NCBI GenBank assembly: GCA_900545585.1
Contig: UQZR01000006.1
Location: forward strand, 30,298 to 94,297
From: an uncultured Eubacteriales bacterium
GTDB taxonomy: Bacteria > Bacillota > Clostridia > Oscillospirales > Oscillospiraceae
Length of the DNA: 64,000 bases
Direction: 5' to 3'
The notes below the pieces were generated by a model, which did no database searches, was not told the DNA's origin, and was given only the letters and a program-made list of their open reading frames with translations. Below, piece by piece: positions 20,560 through 29,188 of this stretch (positions are counted from its first letter, which is position 1; every line of letters begins with the position of its first letter). Both the position numbers and the translations under genes were made by a program.

Positions 20560-21909
20560 ATGGCAGTACCGTTTGACTACACAGCAGAATACCGGCGCAA
20601 ACTCTGCACACCGGATGAGGCGGCTAAGGTCGTCAAGAGCGGCGACTGGATCGACATCGCTATGGGCGCGGGCTTCCCCTCGCTGATGGATGCCGCCGTG
20701 GCCCGCCGTAAGGAAGAGCTGCGGGACGTGAAGATCCGCGGCTACCTGATTTTTGATCCGATTCAGATGGTGGAGTGCGACCCTACCCGCCAGCACTTCG
20801 TCTACAACAGCTGGCACATGTCCGGCTACGAGCGCAAGCTCTGCGACAAGGGTCTGTGCAATTTCAACCCCATGGTGTTCCGTAACCTGGGTTGGTACTA
20901 TACCCAGTTCCTAACGGTGAACGTGGCCATGATGTGCGTTACCCCCATGAACGAGCACGGCTACTTCAACTTTGCCGCCTCCACCGCCTCCGCCCGTGCC
21001 ACGCTGGACAAGGCGGACATCGTGATCCTGGAGGTCAACGAGAACCTGCCTTGGGTCTACGGCGGTCTGGACGAGTGCATCCACATCAGCGACGTGGACA
21101 TGATCGTGGAGGGCCCCCACGGCAAGCTGCCCAGCGTCAAGTCCCCCGCGGCCTCCGAGGCAGAGATGAAGATCGCCGAGTACGTGGTACAGAACATGGT
21201 GGACGGTTCCACGCTGCAGCTGGGAATCGGTTCGCTGCCTAATGCCGTGGGACAGATGATCGCCAAGAGCGACCTGAAGGGTCTGGGCATCCACACGGAG
21301 ATGCTGTGCGACAGCTACCTGGACATGTACAAGGCCGGCAAGATTACCAATACTCACAAGAAGCTGGACCGCTACAAGAGCATTTTCGGCCTGGCGCTGG
21401 GCTCACCGGACCTGTATGACTGGATTCGCGAGAACCCGGGTGTGGTCACGTACCCCATCAGCTATTGCAACGATCCCGCTAATGTGGGTAAGCAGGACAA
21501 TTTCGTGTCCATCAACAACTGTATCTCCGTGGACCTGTACGGCCAGATCTGCGCCGAGAGCTCCGGCACCCGCCAGATTAGCGGCACCGGCGGCCAGCTG
21601 GACTTCCTGGAAGGCGCGGCTCTGTCCAACGGCGGCAAGGCATTCATCTGTCTGACCTCATCCTTCACGGATAAGCAGGGCAACGTAAAGTCCCGCATCA
21701 ACCCGCTGCTGACCCCCGGAGACATCGTCACCGATCCCCGCAGCCAGGCGTATTACATCGTCACAGAGTACGGCGGCGTGAACCTGGTGGGTTGCTCCAC
21801 CTGGGAGCGAGCGGAGAAGTTAGTGAGCATTGCCCACCCCATGTTCCGCGATGACCTCATCGCCAACGCGGAAAAGCAGGGCATCTGGATACGCTCCAAC
21901 AAGCGATAA
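20560..21909 (+). CDS. Butyryl-CoA:acetate CoA-transferase-like enzyme
   Basis: 449-aa member of the acetyl-CoA hydrolase/transferase (Cat1/But/4-hydroxybutyrate CoA-transferase) family. GIHTEM with candidate catalytic Glu247, AESSGTRQISGTGGQLDF and GVNLVG match the butyrate-forming clade. It likely transfers CoA from butyryl-CoA (or 4-hydroxybutyryl-CoA) to acetate, releasing the acid and regenerating acetyl-CoA. RBS AGGGGAAAGGGAG. Own promoter and terminator. Sequence alone cannot separate butyrate from 4-hydroxybutyrate preference. Confidence 0.85.
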   Translation: MAVPFDYTAEYRRKLCTPDEAAKVVKSGDWIDIAMGAGFPSLMDAAVARRKEELRDVKIRGYLIFDPIQMVECDPTRQHFVYNSWHMSGYERKLCDKGLCNFNPMVFRNLGWYYTQFLTVNVAMMCVTPMNEHGYFNFAASTASARATLDKADIVILEVNENLPWVYGGLDECIHISDVDMIVEGPHGKLPSVKSPAASEAEMKIAEYVVQNMVDGSTLQLGIGSLPNAVGQMIAKSDLKGLGIHTEMLCDSYLDMYKAGKITNTHKKLDRYKSIFGLALGSPDLYDWIRENPGVVTYPISYCNDPANVGKQDNFVSINNCISVDLYGQICAESSGTRQISGTGGQLDFLEGAALSNGGKAFICLTSSFTDKQGNVKSRINPLLTPGDIVTDPRSQAYYIVTEYGGVNLVGCSTWERAEKLVSIAHPMFRDDLIANAEKQGIWIRSNKR

Positions 21910-21919
21910 GTACATACGG

Positions 21920-21952
21920 CAGGGGGGCGGCAGTGCCGCCCCCCTGTTTTTT
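21920..21952 (+). terminator. Terminator of the CoA-transferase gene
   Basis: CAGGGGGGCGGCA-g-TGCCGCCCCCCTG followed by T6. Confidence 0.9.
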
Positions 21953-22002
21953 GCGGAGAAACCGTTCGCACGGAATGGAGAAAATACCTGAAAAGAACCA
22001 CC

Positions 22003-22031
22003 TTGACATTTTTTCACGGATATAGTATACT
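22003..22031 (+). promoter_or_regulatory. Promoter of the valS T-box transcript
   Basis: Consensus TTGACA at 22003-22008, 17-bp spacer, TATACT at 22026-22031. Confidence 0.85.
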
Positions 22032-22037
22032 CCCACC

Positions 22038-22301
22038 ATACGAAAACAGCGATGATGAGAAGCAGTAAGTGGTCAGCGGAAGCCAAGAGAGGGCGCGGCA
22101 GGTGTAAGCGCCCGTGACGCGCCGCCCAAGTCGTCTCGGAGCTTCGGGCTGAACGGAAGTAGGCTGCGACGGGAGTCCCCCGTTATCGGGACAGGGTGTA
22201 GCTGCACCCATGAGTGCGGGAGATCTCCCGAATACAGGTGGTACCACGGACTGGATGTTCGCCCTGTTTTGCCATGGCAAAACGGAGCGGACTTTTTGTT
22301 T
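22038..22301 (+). promoter_or_regulatory. T-box riboswitch controlling valS
   Basis: Leader that senses uncharged tRNA-Val. The T-box core AGGTGGTACCACGG is at about 22236-22249; its TGGT would pair with the tRNA ACCA end, fitting the A73 discriminator of tRNA-Val. Stem I fills the first ~120 nt. The terminator hairpin is 22257-22292 (GTTTTGCC/GGCAAAAC core) with a T-rich tail to 22301, and the antiterminator would use the T-box sequence. The valS RBS follows directly. I did not assign the specifier codon. Confidence 0.9.
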
Positions 22302-22329
22302 TGCCAAATACTCAAAAAGGAGAAAGCAT

Positions 22330-24960
22330 ATGAAAGAACTGCCGAAGGTGTATGATCCGCGGGACGTGGAATCCCGCATCTACCAGATGTGGATGGACGG
22401 CGGCTGCTTCAAGGCGGAGCCCGACCCCAATAAGAAGCCGTTTTCCATCGTCATGCCGCCCCCCAATGTCACCGGCCAGCTCCACATGGGCCACGCACTG
22501 GACTGTACGCTGCAGGACATCCTGACCCGCTTCAAGCGCATGCAGGGCTACGATGCCCTGTGGCTCCCCGGCACGGACCACGCCGGCATTGCCACCCAGA
22601 TCAAGGTGGAGGAGGAACTGCGCACCAAGGAGGGCATGACCCGCTATGACCTGGGCCGCGAGAAGTTCCTGGAGCGCGTCTGGGCCTGGAAGGAGAAGTA
22701 CGGCGACCGCATCGTCCAGCAGCAGAAAAAGATGGGCGCGTCCTGCGACTGGGACCGCAGCCGCTTCACCATGGACGAGGGCTGCTCCCGTGCCGTCCGC
22801 GAGACATTCTGCGAGCTGTATGACAAGGGCCTGATCTACAAGGGCAGCCGCATCATCAACTGGTGCCCCAACTGCCTGACCGCCTTGTCCGATGCCGAGG
22901 TGGAGTACGTGGACAAGCCTGGTCACCTGTGGTACATCCGCTACCCGCTGACCGACGGTACCGGTGACATCATCATCGCCACGACCCGCCCCGAGACCAT
23001 GCTGGGCGATACCGGCGTGGCTGTCAACCCCGAGGATGAGAAGTTCAAGCACCTCATCGGCAAGACCTGCATCCTGCCGCTGGTTGGCCGCGAGATCCCC
23101 ATTGTGGGCGACGAATACTGCGAGATCGGCTTCGGTACCGGCGCCGTGAAGATGACCCCCGCCCATGACCCCAACGACTTTGAGGTGGGCCTGCGCCACC
23201 ATCTGGAGGTCATCCGCTGCATTGCCGATGATGGCAAGATCAACGAGAACGGCGGCAAGTACGAGGGTATGGACCGCTACGAGTGCCGCAAGGCTATCGT
23301 GTCCGACCTGGAGGCTGAAGGCTACCTGGTCAAGACCGAGGACTACTCCCACAACGTGGGAACATGCTACCGCTGCCACAACGACGTGGAGCCCTTGATC
23401 TCCGCACAGTGGTTCGTGAAGATGGCGCCGCTGGCCAAGGAGGCCATCCGCGTGGTAGAGGATGGCACCATCAAGTTTGTGCCGGAGCGCTTTACCAAGA
23501 CTTATATCAACTGGATGGAGAACGTCCATGACTGGTGCATCTCCCGCCAGCTGTGGTGGGGGCACCAGATCCCCGCCTGGTACTGCGATGACTGCAAGCA
23601 TATCAACGTCAGCCGCACCGATCCCACCAAGTGCGAAAAGTGCGGCGGCACCCACCTGACCCGCGAGGAGGACGTGCTGGACACTTGGTTCAGCTCCGGC
23701 CTGTGGCCTTTCTCCACGCTGGGCTGGCCCGATAAGGACGCCGCCGACCTGAACTACTGGTATCCGACCTCTGTCATGGTCACCGGCTACGACATCATTT
23801 TCTTCTGGGTAGCCCGTATGATCTTCTCCGGCATGGAGCAGATGAAGAAGGAGCCCTTCAAGACCGTGTTCATCCATGGCCTGGTCCGCGACGACAAGGG
23901 CCGCAAGATGTCCAAGTCTCTGGGCAACGGCATCGACCCGCTGGAGATGGCGGACAAGTACGGCGCCGACGCCCTGCGCTTCAACCTCATCACCGGCAAC
24001 AGCCCTGGCAACGACATGCGCTTCTTTGTGGAGAAGTGCGAGGCTATGCGCAATTTTGCCAATAAGATCTGGAACGCCAGCCGCTTCGTCATGATGAATC
24101 TGTCCATCGACAAGGTACAGCTGCCGGAGAAGCTGGAGTTGGAGGACAAGTGGGTCCTCAGCCGCCTGAACACCCTGATCCGCGAGGTCACCGACAATCT
24201 GGAAGCCTACGAGCTGGGCGTGGCCTCCGCCAAGATCTACGACTTCATCTGGGACACCTATTGTGACTGGTATATCGAACTGACCAAGACCCGCCTTAAC
24301 GGCGAGGATGAGAGTGCCAAGCTGGCGGCAGAGAACGTGCTGTGCTACGTGCTGCTGCGTATCCTGGAGTTGCTGCACCCCTTCATGCCGTTCATCACCG
24401 AGGAGATCTGGCAGGCTCTGCCCCACGAGGGCGACTACCTCATCAAGGCTCAGTGGCCGGAGTATCAGGATGCTCTGCGCTTCCCCGAGGCGGAGACGGC
24501 CATGGAAGCGGTGAAGGACGCCATCTCCGCCATCCGCGCCCGCCGCGCTGAGATGAACGTGCCGCCCAGCCGCAAGGCTCAGGTCATCATCGTGGCCGCC
24601 CAGCCCGAGAACTATCAACTGGGCGCCCACTTTATCACACGTATGGCCTACGCCAGCGAGCTGACGGTGCAGACCACCGCACCCGCCGACCTGACGGGTA
24701 TGGTCACCGTGGCCACTCACGACGCTACCATCTATATGCCCATGGCGGAGCTGGTGGACATCGCCAAGGAGTTGGAGCGCATCGCCGCCGAGCGCAAGAA
24801 GGCGGAGGACAACCTCCACCGCATTGAGGCTAAGCTGGCCAATGAGTCATTCACCTCCCGCGCTCCTGAGAACGTGGTGAACGCTGAGCGTGAGAAGGCC
24901 GAAAAGGCCCGCGCCCTCATTGCCAAGCTGGACGAAACCGCTGCCGCGATGAAGATCTGA
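22330..24960 (+). CDS. valS: Valyl-tRNA synthetase
   Basis: Class I synthetase, 876 aa, charging tRNA-Val. HMGHALD near residue 52 (HIGH equivalent) and KMSKSLGNG near 526. An editing domain, a Cys-rich zinc segment (CDDCKH...CEKCGG) and the C-terminal coiled coil (KELERIAAERKKAEDNL) are present. The start at 22330 follows AAAGGAGAAAG. An in-frame ATG at 22210 lies inside the T-box and is not a plausible start. Confidence 0.97.
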   Translation: MKELPKVYDPRDVESRIYQMWMDGGCFKAEPDPNKKPFSIVMPPPNVTGQLHMGHALDCTLQDILTRFKRMQGYDALWLPGTDHAGIATQIKVEEELRTKEGMTRYDLGREKFLERVWAWKEKYGDRIVQQQKKMGASCDWDRSRFTMDEGCSRAVRETFCELYDKGLIYKGSRIINWCPNCLTALSDAEVEYVDKPGHLWYIRYPLTDGTGDIIIATTRPETMLGDTGVAVNPEDEKFKHLIGKTCILPLVGREIPIVGDEYCEIGFGTGAVKMTPAHDPNDFEVGLRHHLEVIRCIADDGKINENGGKYEGMDRYECRKAIVSDLEAEGYLVKTEDYSHNVGTCYRCHNDVEPLISAQWFVKMAPLAKEAIRVVEDGTIKFVPERFTKTYINWMENVHDWCISRQLWWGHQIPAWYCDDCKHINVSRTDPTKCEKCGGTHLTREEDVLDTWFSSGLWPFSTLGWPDKDAADLNYWYPTSVMVTGYDIIFFWVARMIFSGMEQMKKEPFKTVFIHGLVRDDKGRKMSKSLGNGIDPLEMADKYGADALRFNLITGNSPGNDMRFFVEKCEAMRNFANKIWNASRFVMMNLSIDKVQLPEKLELEDKWVLSRLNTLIREVTDNLEAYELGVASAKIYDFIWDTYCDWYIELTKTRLNGEDESAKLAAENVLCYVLLRILELLHPFMPFITEEIWQALPHEGDYLIKAQWPEYQDALRFPEAETAMEAVKDAISAIRARRAEMNVPPSRKAQVIIVAAQPENYQLGAHFITRMAYASELTVQTTAPADLTGMVTVATHDATIYMPMAELVDIAKELERIAAERKKAEDNLHRIEAKLANESFTSRAPENVVNAEREKAEKARALIAKLDETAAAMKI

Positions 24961-25012
24961 ATTTTTCCGCCGCACAGGCGCGATTCGACGCAAAAAACAG
25001 CATAAATACATT

Positions 25013-25053
25013 ATAATCACCGTAGATCATGGATCTGCGGTGATTATTTTTTT
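25013..25053 (+). terminator. Terminator after valS
   Basis: ATAATCACCGTAGATC-atg-GATCTGCGGTGATTAT with one G-T pair, then an uninterrupted T run. It lies 35 bp before the spoIIAA start, so read-through or a promoter within this gap must supply spoIIA. Confidence 0.8.
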
Positions 25054-25088
25054 ATCCGGACCATCAGTTTGGCAAAGGAGCGATCTAC

Positions 25089-25394
25089 ATGGACGTATCG
25101 GCAAAGCACGAGGGAAATCAACTGGAGCTGGCCCTGAAAGGGGAGCTGGACCACCACGGGGCCAAGGGCCTCCTGACCTGCCTGGAACAGGAGATCCAGC
25201 GGTCGTTGCCGCTGGTGCTGGTGCTGGACTTTTCCGGTGTCACATTTATGGACAGCTCCGGCATTGCCGTGGCACTGCGGGGCTGGCAGCGCATGCGGGA
25301 GCTGGGCGGCAGCGTCACCCTGCGCCATGTGGCGCAGCAGCCCCGCAAGGTGTTCGAGGCTGCCGGCGTCGGTCGGATGATGACCATTGATTAA
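25089..25394 (+). CDS. spoIIAA: Anti-sigma F factor antagonist SpoIIAA
   Basis: 101-aa STAS-domain protein. In sporulation it frees sigma F by binding SpoIIAB, and is inactivated when SpoIIAB phosphorylates it. The phosphorylation loop FMDSSGIAV places the target serine at 56 or 57. RBS AAAGGAG. It is the first gene of a complete spoIIAA-spoIIAB-sigF operon (15-bp gap, then 4-bp overlap). Confidence 0.95.
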   Translation: MDVSAKHEGNQLELALKGELDHHGAKGLLTCLEQEIQRSLPLVLVLDFSGVTFMDSSGIAVALRGWQRMRELGGSVTLRHVAQQPRKVFEAAGVGRMMTID

Positions 25395-25409
25395 GAGGAG
25401 GGACTACAT

Positions 25410-25853
25410 ATGACCCGCGCTGAAAATTATGTGACCGTTGAATTTCTCAGCCGCAGCAGCAACGAGGGCTTTGCCCGGACAGCTGCCGCTGCCTTTGCCG
25501 CCCAGCTGGACCCCACACTGGACGAGCTGGGGGATATTAAGACCGCCGTCAGCGAGGCGGTGACCAATGCCATCGTCCATGCCTATCCGGATGCGCTGGG
25601 GCGGATCGTCATGAAAATGAAGCTGCTGAAGGACGGCGTCCTGGAGATCACCGTCCGCGACTGGGGCCGAGGTATCACCGACGTGGAGGAGGCCCGCCGT
25701 CCGCTGTTTACCACCGGCGGCAGCGAGCGCAGCGGCATGGGCTTCACCATTATGGAGAGTTTTATGGACAAGCTCACTGTCCGCTCAATGCAGGGCAAAG
25801 GCACCACGGTCCAGATGCGCAAGCGTATTATGCCCCGTTTGGTCACCCGATGA
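25410..25853 (+). CDS. spoIIAB: Anti-sigma F factor and protein kinase SpoIIAB
   Basis: 147-aa GHKL-fold kinase that binds sigma F before septation and phosphorylates SpoIIAA. N box AVSEAVTNAIVHAYP, G1 region VRDWGRGI and G2 GGSERSGMGFTIM are all present. GAGGAGGG Shine-Dalgarno. The stop overlaps the sigF start by 4 bp, keeping factor and antagonist in step. Confidence 0.95.
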   Translation: MTRAENYVTVEFLSRSSNEGFARTAAAAFAAQLDPTLDELGDIKTAVSEAVTNAIVHAYPDALGRIVMKMKLLKDGVLEITVRDWGRGITDVEEARRPLFTTGGSERSGMGFTIMESFMDKLTVRSMQGKGTTVQMRKRIMPRLVTR

Positions 25854-26557
25854 CTGAGGAACGCTTGGCACTACTGGAGCGTGCGCAGCAGGGCGATGAC
25901 GAGGCGTGCCGCCAGATGCTGACAGAGAATGCAGGGCTCATCTGGTCCATCGTGAAGCGATATCACCATTGCGGTGTAGAGATGGACGACCTCTACCAGC
26001 TGGGATGCATTGGATTTATCAAAGCTGTAAAGGGATTTGACCTCACATATGGAACGCAGTTTTCCACCTATGCAGTCCCCAAGATCGCCGGAGAAATACG
26101 TCGTTTCCTGCGGGATGACGGCCCCATCAAAGTGGGCCGCACCCTGCGGGAAAAGGGGCAGATGCTCTGGGCCGCGCGGGAGCGCCTGCAAAACCGGCTG
26201 AGCTGCGCGCCCAAGCTGTCCGAGCTGGCGGAGGAGACGGGGCTCACCGTAGAGGAGATCGCCAGCATCGAATTGGCTGTGGTGCCGCCGGAATCCTTGC
26301 AGCAGGAGACGGTGGAGGGTATGACACTGGAATCCGTGTTGGGTACCGAGGAGCCGGAGACAGGCATGGTGGAGCGCATTGCCCTTCGCGAAGCCATCGA
26401 CCAGCTGCCGGAACAGGAGCGCAAGGCCATCCTCCTGCGGTTCTTCAAGGGGCTGACTCAGGAGCAGACGGCCCGCCTGCTTCATGTCTCGCAGGTACAG
26501 GTCTCACGCATGGAACGCCGCAGTCTCAAACGGCTACGAGAACTGCTGGATGACTGA
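25850..26557 (+). CDS. sigF: Sporulation sigma factor SigF
   Basis: 235-aa forespore-specific sigma factor. Region 2 reads DLYQLGCIGFIKAVKGFD with TQFSTYAVPKIAGEIRRFLRDDG, and region 4 is LRFFKGLTQEQTARLLHVSQVQVSRMER. It directs early forespore genes after septation. Genes of the spoVA operon, which follow sigF in Bacillus, are absent here; a minus-strand repair gene comes next. Confidence 0.95.
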   Translation: MTEERLALLERAQQGDDEACRQMLTENAGLIWSIVKRYHHCGVEMDDLYQLGCIGFIKAVKGFDLTYGTQFSTYAVPKIAGEIRRFLRDDGPIKVGRTLREKGQMLWAARERLQNRLSCAPKLSELAEETGLTVEEIASIELAVVPPESLQQETVEGMTLESVLGTEEPETGMVERIALREAIDQLPEQERKAILLRFFKGLTQEQTARLLHVSQVQVSRMERRSLKRLRELLDD

Positions 26558-26833
26558 GCCGCCGTTATGCGGCAGCTCTCGTTGGAGAATCGTCCCCCAA
26601 ACCCCGCGTCCACGCCTGCCGTGCCCCCCGCACGTTCCAGCGTCGCGCATCCGTGCCCTGTGCCCTCGGTTCTGCATCCCCCATACATCCCCACGCCAAT
26701 GTCACAAAGCACCCCCATCGTTTCTCCGTGCCCTCTGATTTTTACCGGTGCCCCTGCTCGAAGCGGTTGTCCTGCATGCCCTGTCTATGTCCAATTCTTG
26801 CCGACACCTCTCATACTGCTGCCGGCTGCGCCG

Positions 26834-27628
26834 TCACGGCCGCAGCTGCGGCCACGATGGTTCGGCCGGCACCACACCGCCATCCAGCGGTAAAAATTCG
26901 GTCATCACGCCGCGGTACCGTTTGGGCAGGAAGGTGTTCTGACATCGTGGGTTCTCCCGCTCGCGGATGGTCACCGTCTCGAAAAACGCTTTCCAGAGCC
27001 GCCGATACTGTACCTCCTCAGCGTCCGGTGCCGCCAGATCCAGCCGCTCCAGCGGCTGGATGCGGGAAATGCCTCTGGCGTACAGAAGGATCTCGCGGTG
27101 GGTGCGATCGAAGATGAAGAATGCCTCGTTGCTGTACCGACCGCAGAAGTGGCGGCGCAGCATGGGAAGCACTTGATTTTCCGGTTCGATCACCGCCCCC
27201 AGCACACCGTTGTAATCTGAAAACCGCACGAATCCACGGAGCTTTTCTAACTCGCCGCTCATGTGCCGGAGGGCCTTGTGCAGCGGATAGAACACAGGAT
27301 CGGACAGATTCCGCATGAACCTGTCTCCCTCCCGAAACACCTTCCGCACGAAGGCGTAAAGCCGCAGCTCCTTGTCTTCCATACAGGTCAGAAACCCACG
27401 GTACACGGCCTTGGCTGCCTTGTTCGAGCGGGCGGCCAGCCCACGGTAGACCCGCTGGCTGTGCGCCGCCTGGGTCGGCACGATCCGCACCTCATATAAT
27501 GACAAAAAATCCCCGTCGGAGGAAAAGCCGACGGGGATCTCCTTATACAGATAACTGTCGTGGATACAGCACAGAAACCCGTCAAATGTCCCGTCGTACT
27601 GATAAAGCACGTCTCGCAATACACTCAC
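26834..27628 (-). CDS. DUF4130 (TIGR03915-like) putative DNA metabolism/repair protein
   Basis: 264-aa protein starting MSVLRDVLYQYDGTFDGFLCCIHDSY. DUF4130 proteins occur beside a particular radical-SAM protein and are named putative DNA repair or metabolism proteins; the chemistry is unknown. Conserved blocks here are YRGFLTCMEDKELRLYAFVRK, VFYPLHKAL, RHFCGRYSNEAFFIFDRTH and CQNTFLPKRYRG. It overlaps the radical-SAM gene by 4 bp, so it is last in a three-gene operon led by a LexA-box promoter. The 276 bases between its end and sigF hold no gene I can support. Confidence 0.85.
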   Translation of the reverse strand: MSVLRDVLYQYDGTFDGFLCCIHDSYLYKEIPVGFSSDGDFLSLYEVRIVPTQAAHSQRVYRGLAARSNKAAKAVYRGFLTCMEDKELRLYAFVRKVFREGDRFMRNLSDPVFYPLHKALRHMSGELEKLRGFVRFSDYNGVLGAVIEPENQVLPMLRRHFCGRYSNEAFFIFDRTHREILLYARGISRIQPLERLDLAAPDAEEVQYRRLWKAFFETVTIRERENPRCQNTFLPKRYRGVMTEFLPLDGGVVPAEPSWPQLRP

Positions 27629-28893
27629 CCCACATGGTCGAAAAGCGACAGCTGCTCCATGCCGCTTTCCGGCAGCAGCCCACGCTCCATCTGTTCTAAC
27701 TGCGCTGCCAGCGTAGCGGGGGAGAAGCGCAGTCCCTGCCGCATCCTGCCGCCGCAGGTAATGAAAAACTGTGCCCGCTTCACCACGACACCCAGCTTTT
27801 TCAGGTCCTCAAACCGCAGATGGCTCTGCCGCCGCGCTGACAGGATGCGCCGCGCACTGACCGGTCCGATCCCCGGCACCCGCAGCAGCGTCTCCAGATC
27901 GGCACGCATGATCTCTACGGGGAACTGATCCAGATGAGCCACCGCCCAGCTGGACTTGGGATCCAGCCGCTGGTCGAAATCAGGGTACGCCTCGTCCAGC
28001 AGCTCCTCCGCCCGGAAACCGTAGAACCGCAGCAGCCAGTCCGCTTGGTATAGCCGGTGCTCCCGCAGAAGGGGTGGCTTGGTGTCCAGTGCCGGCAGCA
28101 GGCTGTTCTCTACCACTGGCACATACGCTGAGTAGAACACCCGTTTTAGCCGGTACTTCTGATACAGTGACTCTGTCAGCTGCAGGATGTGCCGGTCATT
28201 GTCGCTGGTGGCACCCACAATAAGCTGGGTACTCTGTCCTGCGGGAGCGAACGCAGGCGCGTGCTTGTATTTCACCAGTTCCGCCTTGCTCTGGGCTACG
28301 CCGTCCCGTATCTGTCCCATAGGCCGCAGGATGGCGTCCTTGGTCTTGTCCGGTGCCAGTGACTGCAGACCGCTCTGGGACGGCAGCTCGATGTTGACGC
28401 TGAGCCGGTCCGCCAGAAGTCCCAACTGCTGTACCAGCTCCGGCGACGTCCCGGGGATGGCCTTGGCGTGGATATACCCATTGAACCGGTACTCCTGCCG
28501 CAGGATACGCAGCGCACAGATCATCTGTTCGGTGGTGTAGTCGGGGCTGCGCAGCACGCCGCTGGAGAGAAACAGTCCCTCAATATAGTTCCGCCGGTAG
28601 AAGCCGATGGTCAGCTCCGCCAGCTCCCGCGGCGTAAACGCGGCTCGCCGCGTATCGTTGCTGCGCCGGTTGACGCAGTAGCGGCAGTCGAAGGTACACA
28701 CGTTGGTCATCAGCACCTTCAGCAGCGTGATGCAGCGCCCGTCGGCGGAAAAACTGTGGCAGCATCCGGCGATGGAGGAGGATGTGTTGCCGATCATCCC
28801 GGGCCTGGAGCCGCGCCGCACACCGCTGGAGGTGCAGGCCGCATCGTATTTGGCCGCGTCCGTCAGGATGGACAGTTTCTCCAGAACGTCCAT
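27625..28893 (-). CDS. Radical SAM DNA modification/repair protein (TIGR03916-like)
   Basis: 422-aa radical SAM protein. The cluster motif is CTFDCRYC (about residues 66-73) in an N-terminal barrel. A C-terminal helix-hairpin-helix (LLRVPGIGPVSARRI) is typical of DNA-binding proteins, and a conserved FITCGGRM follows. It matches my memory of the TIGR03916 family, named putative DNA modification/repair radical SAM protein with no known substrate. It pairs with DUF4130 by a 4-bp overlap and starts seven bases after the preceding peptide. LexA control points to a DNA-damage role. Confidence 0.88.
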   Translation of the reverse strand: MDVLEKLSILTDAAKYDAACTSSGVRRGSRPGMIGNTSSSIAGCCHSFSADGRCITLLKVLMTNVCTFDCRYCVNRRSNDTRRAAFTPRELAELTIGFYRRNYIEGLFLSSGVLRSPDYTTEQMICALRILRQEYRFNGYIHAKAIPGTSPELVQQLGLLADRLSVNIELPSQSGLQSLAPDKTKDAILRPMGQIRDGVAQSKAELVKYKHAPAFAPAGQSTQLIVGATSDNDRHILQLTESLYQKYRLKRVFYSAYVPVVENSLLPALDTKPPLLREHRLYQADWLLRFYGFRAEELLDEAYPDFDQRLDPKSSWAVAHLDQFPVEIMRADLETLLRVPGIGPVSARRILSARRQSHLRFEDLKKLGVVVKRAQFFITCGGRMRQGLRFSPATLAAQLEQMERGLLPESGMEQLSLFDHVG

Positions 28894-28899
28894 CTCACG

Positions 28900-29019
28900 T
28901 TACGCCGCGCGGCGGCGATGGCGGGGAGCAGGCTGATCGATATGGTCGATGAGCCGCATCACGTTAGCGGCTATGGAGCCAGCGCCCAGCAGGGTAATCA
29001 GCAGTCCGATGGTAGTCAT
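28900..29019 (-). CDS. 39-aa peptide leading the LexA-controlled operon
   Basis: Short reading frame MTTIGLLITLLGAGSIAAN... with one hydrophobic helix (about residues 3-20) and a His/Arg-rich tail (APRHRRRAA). It has a GGAGG Shine-Dalgarno seven bases upstream and is the first possible gene after the LexA-box promoter, six bases before the radical-SAM start. I recognise no family. By position it could be a small damage-induced membrane peptide, or only a leader that sets up translation of the next gene. Confidence 0.55.
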   Translation of the reverse strand: MTTIGLLITLLGAGSIAANVMRLIDHIDQPAPRHRRRAA

Positions 29020-29057
29020 GGCAGTTACCTCCGTATCAAACTCATGTTCTATTTCGC

Positions 29058-29086
29058 ATTATAAATCGAACAATCGTTCTTGTCAA
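29058..29086 (-). promoter_or_regulatory. Promoter of the radical-SAM/DUF4130 operon
   Basis: Read on the minus strand: consensus TTGACA (29081-29086), 17-bp spacer, consensus TATAAT (29058-29063). Such a strong promoter needs tight repression, and the LexA box fills the spacer. Confidence 0.85.
29067..29080. promoter_or_regulatory. LexA (SOS) box
   Basis: CGAACAATCGTTCT is a perfect GAAC-N4-GTTC, the Gram-positive LexA/DinR operator. It lies between the -35 and -10 of the minus-strand promoter, so bound LexA would block RNA polymerase. Confidence 0.85.
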
Positions 29087-29093
29087 GTAAAAT

Positions 29094-29107
29094 CGAACAA
29101 AAATTCT
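29094..29107. promoter_or_regulatory. Second, weaker LexA-like box
   Basis: CGAACAAAAATTCT, GAAC-N4-ATTC, one base from the consensus. It is 27 bp from the first box and about 20 bp upstream of the pcrA -35, so it may aid cooperative binding or modulate pcrA. Confidence 0.5.
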
Positions 29108-29126
29108 ACAAAATTTGCGCAGACAG

Positions 29127-29155
29127 TTGACCGGAGTGGCCGCATGTATTAAAAT
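29127..29155 (+). promoter_or_regulatory. Probable promoter of pcrA
   Basis: TTGACC at 29127-29132, 17-bp spacer, TAAAAT at 29150-29155. Confidence 0.65.
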
Positions 29156-29188
29156 AAGGAGCAAGAAAGAGAAAAGCGAGGCTGCTAC

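Noticed and set aside
22210..22329. Upstream in-frame start extending valS by 40 codons
   Set aside because: These codons lie in the T-box core and terminator; the Shine-Dalgarno is at the 22330 start.
22312..24819. Long minus-strand frame opposite valS
   Set aside because: Antisense shadow of a GC-rich gene; no Shine-Dalgarno or motifs.
26558..26833. Open frames between sigF and the DUF4130 gene
   Set aside because: Pro/Ser-rich low-quality translations without Shine-Dalgarno or recognisable motif; left as intergenic.
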